Translations under genes and position numbers: made by a program
Notes under the pieces: model-generated
Told to the model about the DNA's origin: nothing
The model's input: only the letters and a program-made list of their open reading frames with translations
Databases searched by the model: none
Assembly: GCA_015179025.1 (NCBI GenBank)
Contig: WHUX01000148.1
Location: 62,001-126,000, forward strand
DNA from: Terfezia claveryi
Taxonomy: Eukaryota; Ascomycota; Pezizomycetes; Pezizales; Pezizaceae
Reading direction: 5' to 3'
Length of the DNA stretch: 64,000 nucleotides
Shown here: positions 43,891 to 55,844 of the stretch, piece after piece
Layout: the number at the start of each line of letters is the position of its first letter
Position numbering within the stretch: the first letter of the stretch is position 1

Positions 43891-45760
43891 AAGATTGAGA
43901 TTACCTTTCACTTGGGAGAGCTGTGTAATTAATTGATGCTTCATGTATTTTTACTTTATTTGCAATGCGCCATGCTTTGATATAGAACCCATTGTCGAAA
44001 ACTTATGTCCTGTAAGGTAACTTTCGACCAGCTTCCTTCCTTGGCAACGGTTTCCGCATCTCGGGTTTGACAACGCAACCAAAGTTCTTGCTTGGCAACG
44101 GTTCCCGCATATTAGTTTTACAACGTTCATAAATAATTTGTAGCTTAGCGCTGTCCGATACTGTAAAACCGACTATACATATGTACATAAGTAGTGGTAT
44201 GTTCCCTGCTCACATGTACACCCCTAATGGAATTATGTTTTTGCTTCCCGGCAGGGCCAAGAAGCAAGCTTAGAATGAAATTATCTTTGGCTTGTGACTT
44301 ACTGAAGTTTTCCTCCCCTATAGGATCTGGAGTACCTATATTCGGCGGGGAGTTTCTCGAGTTGCTATAGCTATAAGTACCTACAGGTACTGGTACGACG
44401 TTTAATATTGCATATTGCAACCAGCGATATGCATGCTTTTGTTTCTTTGCCCTGCTCCATTCATTTATCTGGCACGTCTATTCAGAACTCTATATAGCCT
44501 GTCAATATGACTAATGTACTAGTACTATTGATATTAATGATCTACGATATATCACCACATATGCTAGTAGTTAAATCGAGTATAGATAAACACCACGCAG
44601 CATACACCCCCCCAAAAAAACAAAAAAAAAACAATCGATTTCGCCACTGCCACTGCTGCACCGTCTGCGTCGGCAATAACGATAATATGTAGTACACATC
44701 ACATTTCCTGCCCTGTACTTATTTTTTTTTTTTCAAAAAAAAGACGTCAGGTGCTCTCCGACTTCCTAAACAGGCAACTAAAAACTCTTGGCAACTGTTC
44801 AGGTAATTTGTACAAGATATAGCGTTTTTGATAACGTTGAAGATACGGGCAACTGCTCATGCATGCAATCAGATTACTGATAAGTTATCGTTAACGAAAA
44901 GGGAATTTCTAAGCGTTGGATTTTACTGTGAGCAAGGCACGCTTATGTTGAGGAAGCGGCCGTCGGCCACCATAAAACTTATGATGCCGTGAGTTGTTAT
45001 TACTCAAGCTTCTAGACTCAATTCTTTGGATGGTATGCCCCCCCGCTACACATTAGAGATCCAAATATAGTGTCATTGCAAGTGACCTGGTGCCAACGGT
45101 GCGATAAATACCTAGTAATCGTGTCTATAATATTTAAATCTCTCCACTAGGAAAGAGGCACCAGAATAATTGCAGGTAATCACCAAGGTTCTGACACACC
45201 AACTCAACTGCAGCTGTGACATCAATCAATGCGGTCCGGTGGCATGCTGCATGAACGTTATTCCTCTATATTCGAACCTAACTAACTCGAAATTAACCCC
45301 CACCTCCTACCTTTGGTACCAGAACCTCAAAACTAACCAGAAAGCTAGACTAGGTACGTCAAAAACCCCGTCGTAACATCTGTGCGTTTGGTAACTTCTA
45401 AGACACACTTGACTATATCAAGATGTTGATCTTCTAAATGTCCTAGTGATGCTACAATTCCCTTCGGAATTCCTTGTGATGATCATCCTAGAGGGGAGGC
45501 GTGAGTTGAATGAACACAGGAGAGCCCACATGTACACGGTCAGGAATCAAGCTGAATCATGATTAACGGCGTATGGATGAGGCTGGTGTGGGACTACTGC
45601 TGGAGGGAGTAGGGCACGGCGAAATCGTGAATTCTTAAGCTCGTTCTGTCGCTATATATAACAGGAAACGTCTCATCCCTTTTTCTCTGGTCCCACGCAT
45701 ACTCTAGATCTCTGCCCGTCGAATATTGTGAATTTCTCCTCCTCCTTGCAAATCACACAA
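43891..45760. other. Non-coding stretch
   Basis: No supported gene. It contains homopolymer runs near 44611 and 44720 and a pair of related words GGCAACGGTTTCCGCAT and GGCAACGGTTCCCGCAT at about 44043 and 44093. The final 100 bp should include the promoter of the gene at 45761 (TATATATAA at about 45653-45661). Confidence 0.4.
45653..45661 (+). promoter_or_regulatory. TATA box of the choice-of-anchor-B gene
   Basis: TATATATAA lies about 100 bp before the ATG at 45761, followed by a pyrimidine-rich leader. Confidence 0.45.
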
Positions 45761-47427
45761 ATGAAGTTCTTCGTCACCCTCCTTGTCGGCATTACCGTGC
45801 TAGCAAGCAAAGTCTCCACGAGGGAAACCCCTCCCATGACTGGTTCCCGCGCGGAGGAATACCGCTCCGGCGCCGTCCACATGGGCCTCATGTCCCTCAA
45901 ACGAGCAACATACTCGCGCAATCGCAACTCCGGACTATACCGCAACTCCCAGAAATGGAAACCCATCAAAACCCTTGCAAAATGCAAAAATGGTGTTGCA
46001 ACTACTCCGAACGGAGATATATTCCGATGTAAGAATATCGATTTGGTGTATTTCGCAAATCATGCAGACTTGGGTAGTGCTACTGGCGAGGGGAGCTCTA
46101 TTTGGGGATGGACGGCGCCGGATGGAAGGGAGTTTGCGGCGATTGGACAGGCGGATGGAGCGGCGTTTGTAGAGGTGGATGGAAAGACTGGGGCATTGGT
46201 TTATCTTGGGAGGTTACCCCAGCCGAAGGATGTGGAGCCGGAGATTTGGAGGGAGATTAGGATGATGAAGAATTATGCGGTTATTGGCTCTGAGGCAAGG
46301 GGCCATGGGATTCAGATCTTTGATATGCAGAAAAATGTAGGTACCATATTTCAGTACATGAGAATTCCATTTGGTAAAGTGAAAGTAATATATATCTGCT
46401 AAACTGAGATTTTGAAATGATATAGCTCCTTCACCTAAGCTGGAAAGCCAAACTCCCCTCTTTCAAGCCAAAGGTCTTCGACCCGGAAACCGACATCACT
46501 GGGCACTTTAAAGGCCTCCCAACCGGAGCTACACATAATATTGTGACCAACCCTGACCGGGTTTATGCCGTTGCTGTGGGTGCCCGACCACGAAACTCCA
46601 CTTGCGCCGCAGGCCTCATTTTCATTGACTTGAAAAGCCCCTCGAAGCCCACCAGCCCTGGCTGCAATGCCGCCGATGGATACGTTCATGATGCGCAATG
46701 CCTGCCATACCGGGGCCCAGATAGGAGGTATCATGGGCGGGATATTTGCTACGGATACAATGAGAACTCCTTGACAATGTAAGTTCCTGCCGAGTTTGAT
46801 CGATGGTTTTTGAACTTACAGGTTTGGACATGGACAGCTACGATGTTACCGACCGAACCAACTCCTCCATCATCTCCATCACCTCCTACGAGGGCGCTGC
46901 CTACACGCACCAGGGCTCTGTCCTGAACAAAAACTGGCAGGACTTCCTCATCATGGACGACGAGTACGACGAGTACGACGGAACCGGTCTCGCGAAAGAT
47001 GGATTTCCCGTATCCTACATTTGGGACATTCAAGACCTCCAGAAGCCAAAGCAGACTGGTTATTTCAAGTCCTCGGTAAGGGGTATTGACCATAACCAGT
47101 ATATCAATGGGAACTTTGTCTACCAAAGTAACTACGGCGCTGGATTGAGAATTTTGGATATTTCGACTGTGAAGAGGGATCCGACTGGGAAGGGAATCAG
47201 GGAGGTTGGGTACTTTGATAGTAAGTCACTCACCCACTAGGACTAGGATTTCTTAACTTAGGAGGAATAGTTTACCCTGAAGACGATACTGAAGGTGGGG
47301 GGGGATTATCGACTTTGTTGGAAGCTGGTCGAGTTATGGATTGTTCAAGAGTGGGTGGATATTGATCAACACTATTGAGAGAGGGGTATACTCTGTTAGA
47401 TATACTGGCGAAAGGAAGTACGAGTAA
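45761..47427 (+). CDS. Secreted choice-of-anchor-B / LVIVD-repeat protein, frameshifted in a G tract
   Basis: Exons 45761-46336, 46426-46778, 46838-47220 and 47271-47427; introns of 89, 59 and 50 nt. The signal peptide is MKFFVTLLVGITVLASKVST. Later blocks: GEGSSIWGW, HDAQCLPYRGPD, YDVTDRTNSSIIS, GAAYTHQG, DEYDEYD, HNQYINGNFVYQSNYGAGLR, GYFDIYPEDD. They match the choice-of-anchor-B family (beta-propeller-like LVIVD repeats; fungal members are sometimes called regulatory P domain proteins); function not established. In exon 4 a run of eight G (about 47297-47304) puts the frame out by one: as written it stops at 47365 (468 residues). With the length expected from the family it would continue through DFVGSWSSYGLFKSGWILIN to a stop at 47425-47427 (489). 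Either a sequence error or a recent frameshift. Confidence 0.85.
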
Positions 47428-47607
47428 GAGCGCCTAAGGTTATGTACCAGTATACATATGTTTAGAAAATTTATGATGCACATGAATAGTAGCGGTTGTC
47501 AATAAGTTTCCTGTATCATGTATGTATGGGTTTTTTAGCGCAAGCCACATAGGTACTAGCCAAAAGCAGTGAAACATATTGACCAATAAAAATACCGAAC
47601 ATCAGGA

Positions 47608-47905
47608 ATTTTTTTTTTTAAATACTTGTTACCGCATCCACTGGTGAGCAAGAGACCTGGTCAGTTTAGAGACATAGGTCGAGCTTATGCAGTAAGTGAC
47701 ACTACAATGGTCCATTTTTTGGGAAAAAGTGCACAAGGTATCTGAGCGCAAAAATATGGTGGATGTTGTAGTGTTACTTACTGCATAAGCTCGACCTATG
47801 TCTCTAAACTGACCAGGTCTCTTGCTCACCAGTGGATGCGGTACTCCTATTCGTTCCCAGTAAGGGGCCCATGAGGAGCCACCGGAAACCCGGTAGATTC
47901 GAACA
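47608..47905 (-). mobile_element. Retroposed tail, minus orientation, split by a MITE
   Basis: A T run and AAATACTTGT at 47608-47629 resume at 47842 with ACTCCTATTCG, AAGGGGCCCATGAGGAGCCA and CGGTAGATTCGA. Removing the MITE restores the family tail. Confidence 0.75.
47632..47841. mobile_element. 210-bp MITE with ~73-bp inverted repeats, TA target site
   Basis: The arms start CCGCATCCACTGGTGAGCAA and are near-perfect reverse complements, with about 60 bp of loop. TA flanks both ends (47630-47631, 47842-47843). This is the Tc1/mariner-type MITE pattern, and the near-identity of the arms suggests recent insertion. Confidence 0.9.
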
Positions 47906-48113
47906 TCATGAAAAGCTTAAGCTCTGCAAGATATTGAGGACTTCCTTGTTATTCAAGAGGTTATTAGTTCCGACCGATATCTACTCTCTCACGACAGCAC
48001 AGGACAGCCCAAGGTGCCACACAGAACATGAACGGCTAGTGGTTTGCGTTAGCCTACTGCGGAACTTCTTCTTGACTCTTAGGATTATCAATTGAGGTTC
48101 CCTACATGAACAA

Positions 48114-48200
48114 GCGACTTTAGCTCAGTTGGGAGAGCGTCAGACTGAAGTTATTCAGTCAAACATCTGAAGGTCTTGTGTTCGATCCACAAAAGTCGCA
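48114..48200 (+). tRNA. tRNA-Phe (GAA) with a 14-nt intron
   Basis: Same mature sequence as the gene at 4353. The intron at 48151-48164 includes TTCAGTC, complementary to the anticodon arm; removal leaves 73 nt. A and B boxes are intact. Confidence 0.95.
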
Positions 48201-48209
48201 TTTTTTTTT
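48201..48209 (+). terminator. Pol III terminator of tRNA-Phe
   Basis: Nine T residues immediately follow the discriminator base. Confidence 0.9.
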
Positions 48210-51200
48210 GGTCTCTTTTTTTTCTTCTCTCTTTTTTGTGGACTAAATAGCTCACGATATGTATGTAGCCTCGTAACCTAGTCTGGCTCTGTTGGGAGTT
48301 ACATACTTGGCGTCATCACGTGCGCATGATCTCAACGAACGGGTTGTATAGAGAGGTGAAGTATGAAATACCATCCCCTTTTACACCCCTTTTCTTTTTT
48401 TTTTTTCGTTTGGGGGCTTTTTTCTTTCTTTTTCTTTTTAATTCTTAGGCTGGTTGGCTGGCTTGCTTCGTATGGCCTTTTCGTAGGGATTACTCCATAG
48501 TATGCATTACATTAAATTACATCTTATCATTTAACATGTTGTGATTTTCGGGGAGCAGGAGCAATTCGGGGAGTGTTTTTGTTTTTATCTATTTGCTTGA
48601 TTATTATAAATTTTTGCGATATTTTGTATTGTTTGTGTTGCTTGTATAAAGCAAGAACTTGAACTTGAATGTCCGCGTGTGTGTGCTGGGAGGTTGGCAA
48701 CTTCAACGTTAGGGGTTTAACTGTGTGGGGTGGTGAGTTGGGTGTTTTTTGGTTGGCTTCGCTTGGTGCCTCTGTGGGGGGAGGCGGCGAGGGAAGGAGT
48801 AATAATAAGTATACATGTAAGTGTATGTTGCCTGTTACCTGTACAGGAGCGGGTCGAGTGGCGTGGAAAGGATAAATGCGGATATTGTAGAGTTGATGTT
48901 GATCAGTTTGTGTAATAGTGAGGAAACAAAGTGATTGGATACTTTTCTTTTTGGGTTTTAGGAAAGTATCCTACCGTTACTGGTTAACATTGAATGGGGA
49001 AGAAAAGGCAAAAAAAAAAAAAAGGTCCAAGAATTTACTACCCTAGGGCAACCTTGAAATAATAAAAAAAAACACCTTTATTTGCGAAAGTAGAAAAGTT
49101 TTAGAATTCCCAGGCGGGGGGAAGCGGGGAGAGGCGAGTACTACAGAAAGTAGATGTAGCTCTCTCTCCTCCCTTTATTCACTTTGGGGTTTGTGTAGAA
49201 TAGTAAGTAAAAAGTTAAAAAAGAAAAAAGTAAGTAGAAAGGATTTTTTTTTGTACAGTGAATACAACTAAATTGTGGAAAAACTGTGTTGTAAAATATA
49301 TATGTATCCTGGCTATTGATACTGAATATATGTAGTGAATGAACTTTTTTTTTTTTCTTTGATTGGAGTTCAGTGCAGTGTAACGCGTGGATCCAGTTAT
49401 TATCGCTCTGAGCGAGTAAGTACTTTCACTGAAATTTATTTTTGGGCGACCTGTAGAGCCTAACTGCTACCCCTCCCTCCCCCGCAAGTAGTTCAAGGCC
49501 TTCAAGAATGACATTGATATACGCAAGTTCTCTTCCAAGCTAAAACTCATCAATTCAGCTGATTAGGTACTTATATATTTACTCACCAACCAAACCTATT
49601 TCAACCCCATTTCCAAAACCAAAACAGGCATCTACTACAGAATAGTAGGCTGGTGTTTCACTTAACACTTACTAAAGAAGCTGACTGCATAAGCATAGGA
49701 AATTATAGTAAAATGTGATGGAAACAGATGATATCATAACATTATAACTCAAGAAGCCTAAAATAAAAAGTAAAAGAAATAAATTAGACTGCTGTATCTG
49801 AGTTCAGGGTAACAACGAGGCCTGTTTGGATGTTTACTTCACAAGGAAGTTCTAAGAACTGCCACGTGATACAAACTATCACTGCTAAATTAGGACTAGC
49901 TCAATTACCGAAAATAGTAGTCTGCTTGATGCCAGAAAAGGTAGGGGTCAATCAAAAAAAAAGGCAATTGCCTGAAACCTATCAGTACTAGACCCCCTAC
50001 TGTGTAGTCACCCACCGCAGTACTTGTAGGCTAGTGACCTGAGTATAGATATGGCACAGGATGGGATGCATTGTTCTTCAGAGATGTCTTGCGACATGCC
50101 CCTTATCTAGCTATAGGACGGTCGATTGAGGTGAAAATATTCTCATGCTTAGATTGAAGTTGCCATTCAACCGTGAACGTGAAGTATAAACCTAGTCTGC
50201 GGCATACAAATTCTCCCGAACCTTTACTTATTTATCTTCATACTGTGTGTGCGTGGTTTGTGCTTTGGAAGTGTGCGAAAATGTTATGGGACACCTTGAC
50301 CTATGTGAGATAATATCTGTATATATGGAAAATGGAACTGAATATTTTGAGGTAATCTAGCTGATTGCGGGAAGTACTGATTTATATTTTTGTATCTAAC
50401 TACATATAGTTGTGAATTTAAATCGCCGTTTATTGGAGTTTGGATCCTGTCCAAGAGTTGCACCTGCTGGTTTTGATTCCTTATTCATTCATATGTTCCA
50501 TTAGTGTGCGCGCTGTATTGGGTTCTACATCTCACCCACAGGGTGTCCCATTACTCATGTCGTATATCTGTAGTTACTGCCTTGTTGCGTTACCCTCGTT
50601 TTCTTCAGACTATGGTCGCAGATACTGATTCCTTCCGTATGTTTTTTGCTGCTGTCTGTGGTGCCTAAACTCAGGTGATCCTGAGACATGTTCCCCTTCT
50701 GTCGAATGTCAAGAATGTCCCAGTATGGAAATTGATACTCCCAGGTTGTGGGTTTCTTTTTTGCTCCGGTACTCACAATTTCATATCGATAATCACAGCA
50801 ACTGGGATGGCAGTGTGGCGGCTCTGGAAGATCGACCGGCGGGTCGACAAGTGCCAGCTAACAGGCCAGGACTCCAGAAGGGGTGGGGGGAGAATCTGGT
50901 CTAGTGGGTAGCGGTTTGATCGGAAGGCAGGGCTCGGAGCAGTCCACAAGGTCGAGGAGAAACAGGAGTGTTAGTCCCAGGTGTCTCTGATATATAGGAG
51001 GATGTCCTCGCTGTGAAGGATAATATCACGAAAAGCTGCGATATGTGTTTTGGTTAATTATGAAGTTGTTCCAGTTACCTGCTGGCACAGGTGGTTTGGG
51101 TCCCCTTGCACTAACTCAGACCACAAGAACCATCCGAACTCATAGTAAGACCATGAGGGCCTTGGGTCTCATAGTTATGTGCGTGAAAACACTCTCTAGG

Positions 51201-52318
51201 CAGGGACAACAACTTGCCAAAATGGAGGTAGGAATCCACAGTCTAACTTGAAGTGAGGGAGAACTTATCGAACAGGCTTAAGGTGCAAAAGGTGCATTCC
51301 ATTAGATACAAATATATTTTACTGTACCAGGTCCCCTAACCTGGACTATCACAAGAAGAGGCAGCTTTTTTTTTAAATTTTTTTAAAAAAAACTCATTAG
51401 TTCTAAGACGAGGCAGCGAATACCAGCTTGACAGCAGGTGGTGATGAAATGGATACCAGGTAGGTGAAGAAACCATTCGAGAACTGTGACAGAACGGCAC
51501 TAAAGGGTTTAGCGGCCCAGGACCTTAGGGGTGGTGGAGGCACAAGAGCCGAGGAGGCAACCTGTGTATGCGATGGGTAGACAGCACAAAAAACTGCTCA
51601 TGTGTCCATGTATTGTGAATGGCAAAGAGAGGGCAATAGAGCAGGTATATAGGGACCCGGAATTGTGCAGGGAGTTGTATGTATATGTTTTTGCAGTAGG
51701 AGAGTGCAGTGGGCAGGAGTCTTATATAGTTATAAATGAATGGATTGCTCACACGGTTTCAGGGTAACAGCTTCCCTCTATAGCTATAACATTATACCCA
51801 TAGGCTACCAGCGCAGAAGTCCAGTAAGGTTGCTACCGGGCTATCATGGGTACGATTGGCTTATGTATGAACACAGCTGCATGAAACGACAATCGCTGCT
51901 TTAGCGAGGTAACCAGCTGTTGGAGAGCTGCGTGCTAGGCATCCCTATCAACACTTACGCCCATACGGTATGGAAGACGAGAAGCTTACGGCTGGGTACC
52001 TTTGCTGGTATCAGCCTTATGGGCGAAACGTTCTACATCCGAACTTCAATCAATATGTCAATACTAATCGAGGCACATCAAATGTAAGCTATGCAGATCT
52101 TAAGCCAGCCTTACTACATACTTGGGAATCATTTGCTGAAGGTGCAGATCTAGATATTTCGGAGTTGTATGCCATACGTCATTTTTCACTGCCCTGTTCA
52201 TATTATGTGAGACTCAATTGTATACAAGCCATTAAAAGGATATACAGTATATATAAATCTTGCTATCAGTTTTGCCGCTCTTTACAACCTGACCTCGAGG
52301 ATAATTAAAATCAGGATC
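48210..52318. other. Non-coding stretch of about 4.1 kb
   Basis: No supported gene. Many T and A runs lie at 48200-49400. An open frame at 51970-52308 (112 codons, starting MEDEKLTAGYLCWYQPYGRN) has no recognised family and sits just upstream of the membrane-protein gene; I leave it unassigned. Confidence 0.4.
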
Positions 52319-54309
52319 ATGGACCCTTCCACAAGTTCTGGTTATACTCAGCTCCCGCAAACACCTAAAAGGGCCCCCCCGCAAGCCCCCGAAGCCTACC
52401 CCAACGCCACGACCAGGGTAAATAAAAAGCCATATGCAGCTATGGAGCTTGAGGACCAGCACGAAAAACCTCTAGAATCTCCGCTCATCGAACTATCCTA
52501 CCGAGCCATCTCAACTGTGCGCTCTGCAAACCGACTGAGTTACATCATTGCCGCAAACTGCCTTTGCAGCGCATGTATCTGTCTGTGTTTGTGGGGTTTC
52601 TCAACAATTGACGACTTGACCGTATGGGAGAAGCGCGCTTTTAATGCCTTGTCATTACTGTTGTCCGGTGTTCTTAGCTTTGGCGTTGGTTCCCTGTTTG
52701 ATCGAATTGGTTTATTGGCTAGGGGGACAGTTCTCCAGAGCAAACCTCACTCTGTGGAGGAGGTATGTACCATTAATGATATCGATGATTTTGTACTTTT
52801 GTGTGGGCGCTTAATAACTGATATTCCACTTAGGTTGGCTATATTATAGAAGCGACACCATCATCATACACTGCATTATTTATGCACGAGATTCGCACTC
52901 GGCGGGGACTTGTCGCTCCGGCCACATTGGCGCTGTTCCTATTCCTACTATGCTCTCTTCTTGGCCGCTTTGGAATTGCATTTCTCGGTTTGGCATTCAA
53001 CCTCGACGACTCCCCCCATTTTACCCCACCGCTTTTCAGGCCTGATTGGAAAAATGGGACCTTAAGTAAGGATAGTTCCGTTCTGACGGATCTGGCATCT
53101 GAACTTGGTATCCCCCCCAGAGACATAGGTCAGTGATCTTTCATTTTAATCCCTGTCCCGCGTGTGTAGTGGCATAGCTTGGGAGATTGACATCTACACC
53201 CCACCCCTCCAGGTGTGCCCTTTGGCCTGAAGGTTGGAATCTTGTTCCAAATGGCACAGACTATAAAGGGGCTACCGTGGTTCTTTCCACGCTTCAGCAA
53301 TTTGCCCCACGCCCAGATAATGTCCTATGCCATGGATATCTCGCACTTTTCAAATGCCAACTTGACCATGGAGGTCTCGAGTGGCAATACAGTGTCATAT
53401 AAATACAAATTTCGAGACTTCCTGGGAACAGATGACGTGCCTGCAGGACGGGATGCGTTGTTAAAAACTAGCTGCCAGGAGTTTATAACCTCACCCAACC
53501 AGACTATAAATTCACAGGGCATGATTATTCCCTTTACAACTAGCAACTTTGAAGAATATCCTCTTGATATTGCGACCAACTACCGATGGATATTTCCAAT
53601 GAATACTGTTGGCAGGACGGTTCCAATGTGTACGTCTAGCACCAGTATTAACCATAATAATCTTGGCACCAGCTGAAGGTGATTTTTCGCTGCTATAGGG
53701 CTTGTTGGACAATCGAAAAATGCGCAGGGCATGCAAGACTTGGCGATAGAATATTCTTATGTTCCCAAGAAAACAATCGTATTCAATTGCACTATAGACG
53801 TTGACTCAGATGCTATAGCTCAAGATATGAATGATTACCTCGGCCGTAGCCTAGCATTACCGAGAAACCCGAATTCGACTACCTCTGAGGTTTTTCGGGA
53901 CTTCAATAGCACCATCGAGTTTGATTTCGGGGTCAGTAGGCAGAATGGGAACGCCTCGGCGACTTGGCTTTCCGCCTACACTGGCAACTATATCGGCAAC
54001 TGCCTGAGCTACCTAAACGAGCTTCTCTGGCGAATCAAAATTGAAGCTGCGCAGCAAGACGTCACCACGAAACTGCTGGTAAAATGGAGGCGAGTTGCCG
54101 TTACGTTGGTTAGCTTGGCCGCATTACAGATGCTTTTTGGACTTGCTGGGTTGTTTTACTGTCGACAGGGTATTGAGCTTGTTTTCCCCCCCGAGCCGGA
54201 GAGGCGGCAAGAGGGTATGATTCACCAGGGTAAAGTTGTTCCGGCGGGAGATGGGGTTCATTGGGTATTTGTCACGGGAGAAGGGAAAAGGATACAAAAA
54301 GTAACATAG
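52319..54309 (+). CDS. Fungal multi-pass membrane protein, four predicted TM segments
   Basis: Exons 52319-52762, 52834-53128, 53213-53629 and 53699-54309; introns of 71, 84 and 69 nt with standard borders; 588 residues, frame kept throughout. A Pro-rich cytosolic-type N-terminus (1-70) precedes TM segments at about 74-94, 109-128, 175-200 and 518-540. The region 204-517 carries at least six N-glycosylation sequons (NGT, NLT, NQT, NCT, NST, NAS) and several cysteines, so it is probably extracytosolic. The C-terminal tail (541-588) is charged. Architecture matches a common class of uncharacterised Pezizomycotina membrane proteins; no enzyme motif seen. Function not assigned. The sequence is intact in contrast to its decayed neighbours. 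Confidence 0.8.
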
Positions 54310-55302
54310 GCTAGTATGGGATCAATGGGTTATGACGGCGGCAAGGGATTTGAAGAAAATTGATATACCAGTACTATAGGTTTGATAATTTTACATTTTT
54401 ATTTCCTCAAATGGATAAATGTATATCTACAGAGTACACATATGACTTTTCCCGTGGCCCCATATGACTGATTTGCAGAGCGGGCCGTCATCTGTGTTGT
54501 CCAGCTTCCTCCTAGTGGATACGGATGGCGCGGGTCTTAATATACAAAATCTAGTGATTATCATACTTTCTCAAGGGAATAGAATTTGACTTTGCATGCA
54601 GACCGAGTGGGGCTGGATAGATTTCCCCAACTCTCAGATCTGTGTACCGCTCGATTAGGGGGAGAAGACGCCGATAAATATATACTTCCTGAATCCTCTC
54701 TACAAGTACCATATACACATCGACTGAGGATATATACTGCTACTGGTGCGACTGTAGGTTCGCTTCCACCAGTATAGCTCAAGTGCACTAAACCTACTGC
54801 TGTGGAGATATATACTAAGGATATATGGAGTCACTACCTGGATTGCCCTCTCCGCTGTGTTATCGATAATACTACTCCACTGATACTGGGTTCCACCGGC
54901 AGCATAGTGAAGCTGTTCCAGGTGATTGATAATTGAAGCCCCTCTACATGCACACACAGTCCCCATCCGGGCCCATCAACCAACTTAACTGGTTTTCAAT
55001 CCTCGATACAGCTATATCCTGCTCTCCTGCACTTACGTCTTGTACGGCGATACTTGGGACTGTGGTCCCTGTTCATATCTCCAGAGACAGAAAGCTTTTT
55101 TGGACACTCCTACTTAGTAAACCAAGTACAGTAAATCCCACATCTATGACAAAAACTCTAAATTAATTACCTAGTCAGATCTATATGCTTATAAAGAGCA
55201 AGGGTATACGGTACAGCTGTTGGATCATTTGATTAAGGTATGAGATTTCGTATTTGTTTGCTAGCCCATTACTAACTGATACTCCGGGGCTTCATCCGCC
55301 TT
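54310..55302. other. Non-coding stretch
   Basis: No gene recognised. It holds the presumed 3' UTR of the membrane-protein gene and the 5' flank of the SDA1 fragment. A frame at 55163-55225 (DLYAYKEQGYTVQLLDHLIK before GTATGAG) looks coding-like but I cannot place it. Confidence 0.35.
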
Positions 55303-55844
55303 ATGTGCTCAATTCCCACGCACCCTCACATGTCCCGTACAATAGATACTAACACCCAGATGTCAGATGCCAGAGGTAAAAAGTTTACAAGGCGATTTGG
55401 CTCAGTAGTAGAACGCATTAACTCTCTCGCCACCACTAGAATCCTCACTCCAGCGGACTTAGCAAAACTCGCTGAATTACGTACTGCCGCAAAACTTTCT
55501 AAGCTCACTGGTGGGAACAAGGAGAAAGCCCCCATCACTACTACTGTACATACAGCAATCCACGAGGAAACAGTCACATCGGACATCATTGCCCATACAC
55601 AAGCCCCAGGAAAGGCTTCTAAGTCAGAGAAATTGGCGAAGAGGGAGAGGATAGAGAGAAGTTTGAAAGTAGTAAGCATAAGAAGCTAGATGAGAAGGCC
55701 CATACTACAACGAATAAGGAGAAGCAGAGGAAGAAGGATTTTTTGATGACGTTGGCAAGTGCAAAGAGGAGGCAGAAGAAAGAGAGGAAAGCAGTTAGAG
55801 GGCATGCAGCGCAGAAGAAGCGACAGGGGCAGAAGAGGAAGTAG
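55303..55844 (+). pseudogene. SDA1: SDA1 C-terminal fragment with one frameshift
   Basis: SDA1 is a nuclear protein needed for 60S subunit maturation and export. The fragment reads VERINSLATTRILTPADLAK and LAELRTAAKLSKLTGG, then a linker. After a one-base loss near 55642 (frame change from KLAKRERIERS to GEDREKFESSKHKK) it continues TTNKEKQRKKDFLMTLASAK, KERKAVRGHAAQKKR and stops at 55844. These are the last conserved blocks of SDA1. The N-terminal two-thirds (armadillo-like region) is absent in the preceding kilobases. SDA1 is an essential single-copy gene, so an intact copy is expected elsewhere. Confidence 0.72.

Noticed and set aside
51970..52308. 112-codon frame upstream of the membrane-protein gene
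   Set aside because: No recognised family and no splice or promoter support; possible but not supportable as a gene.
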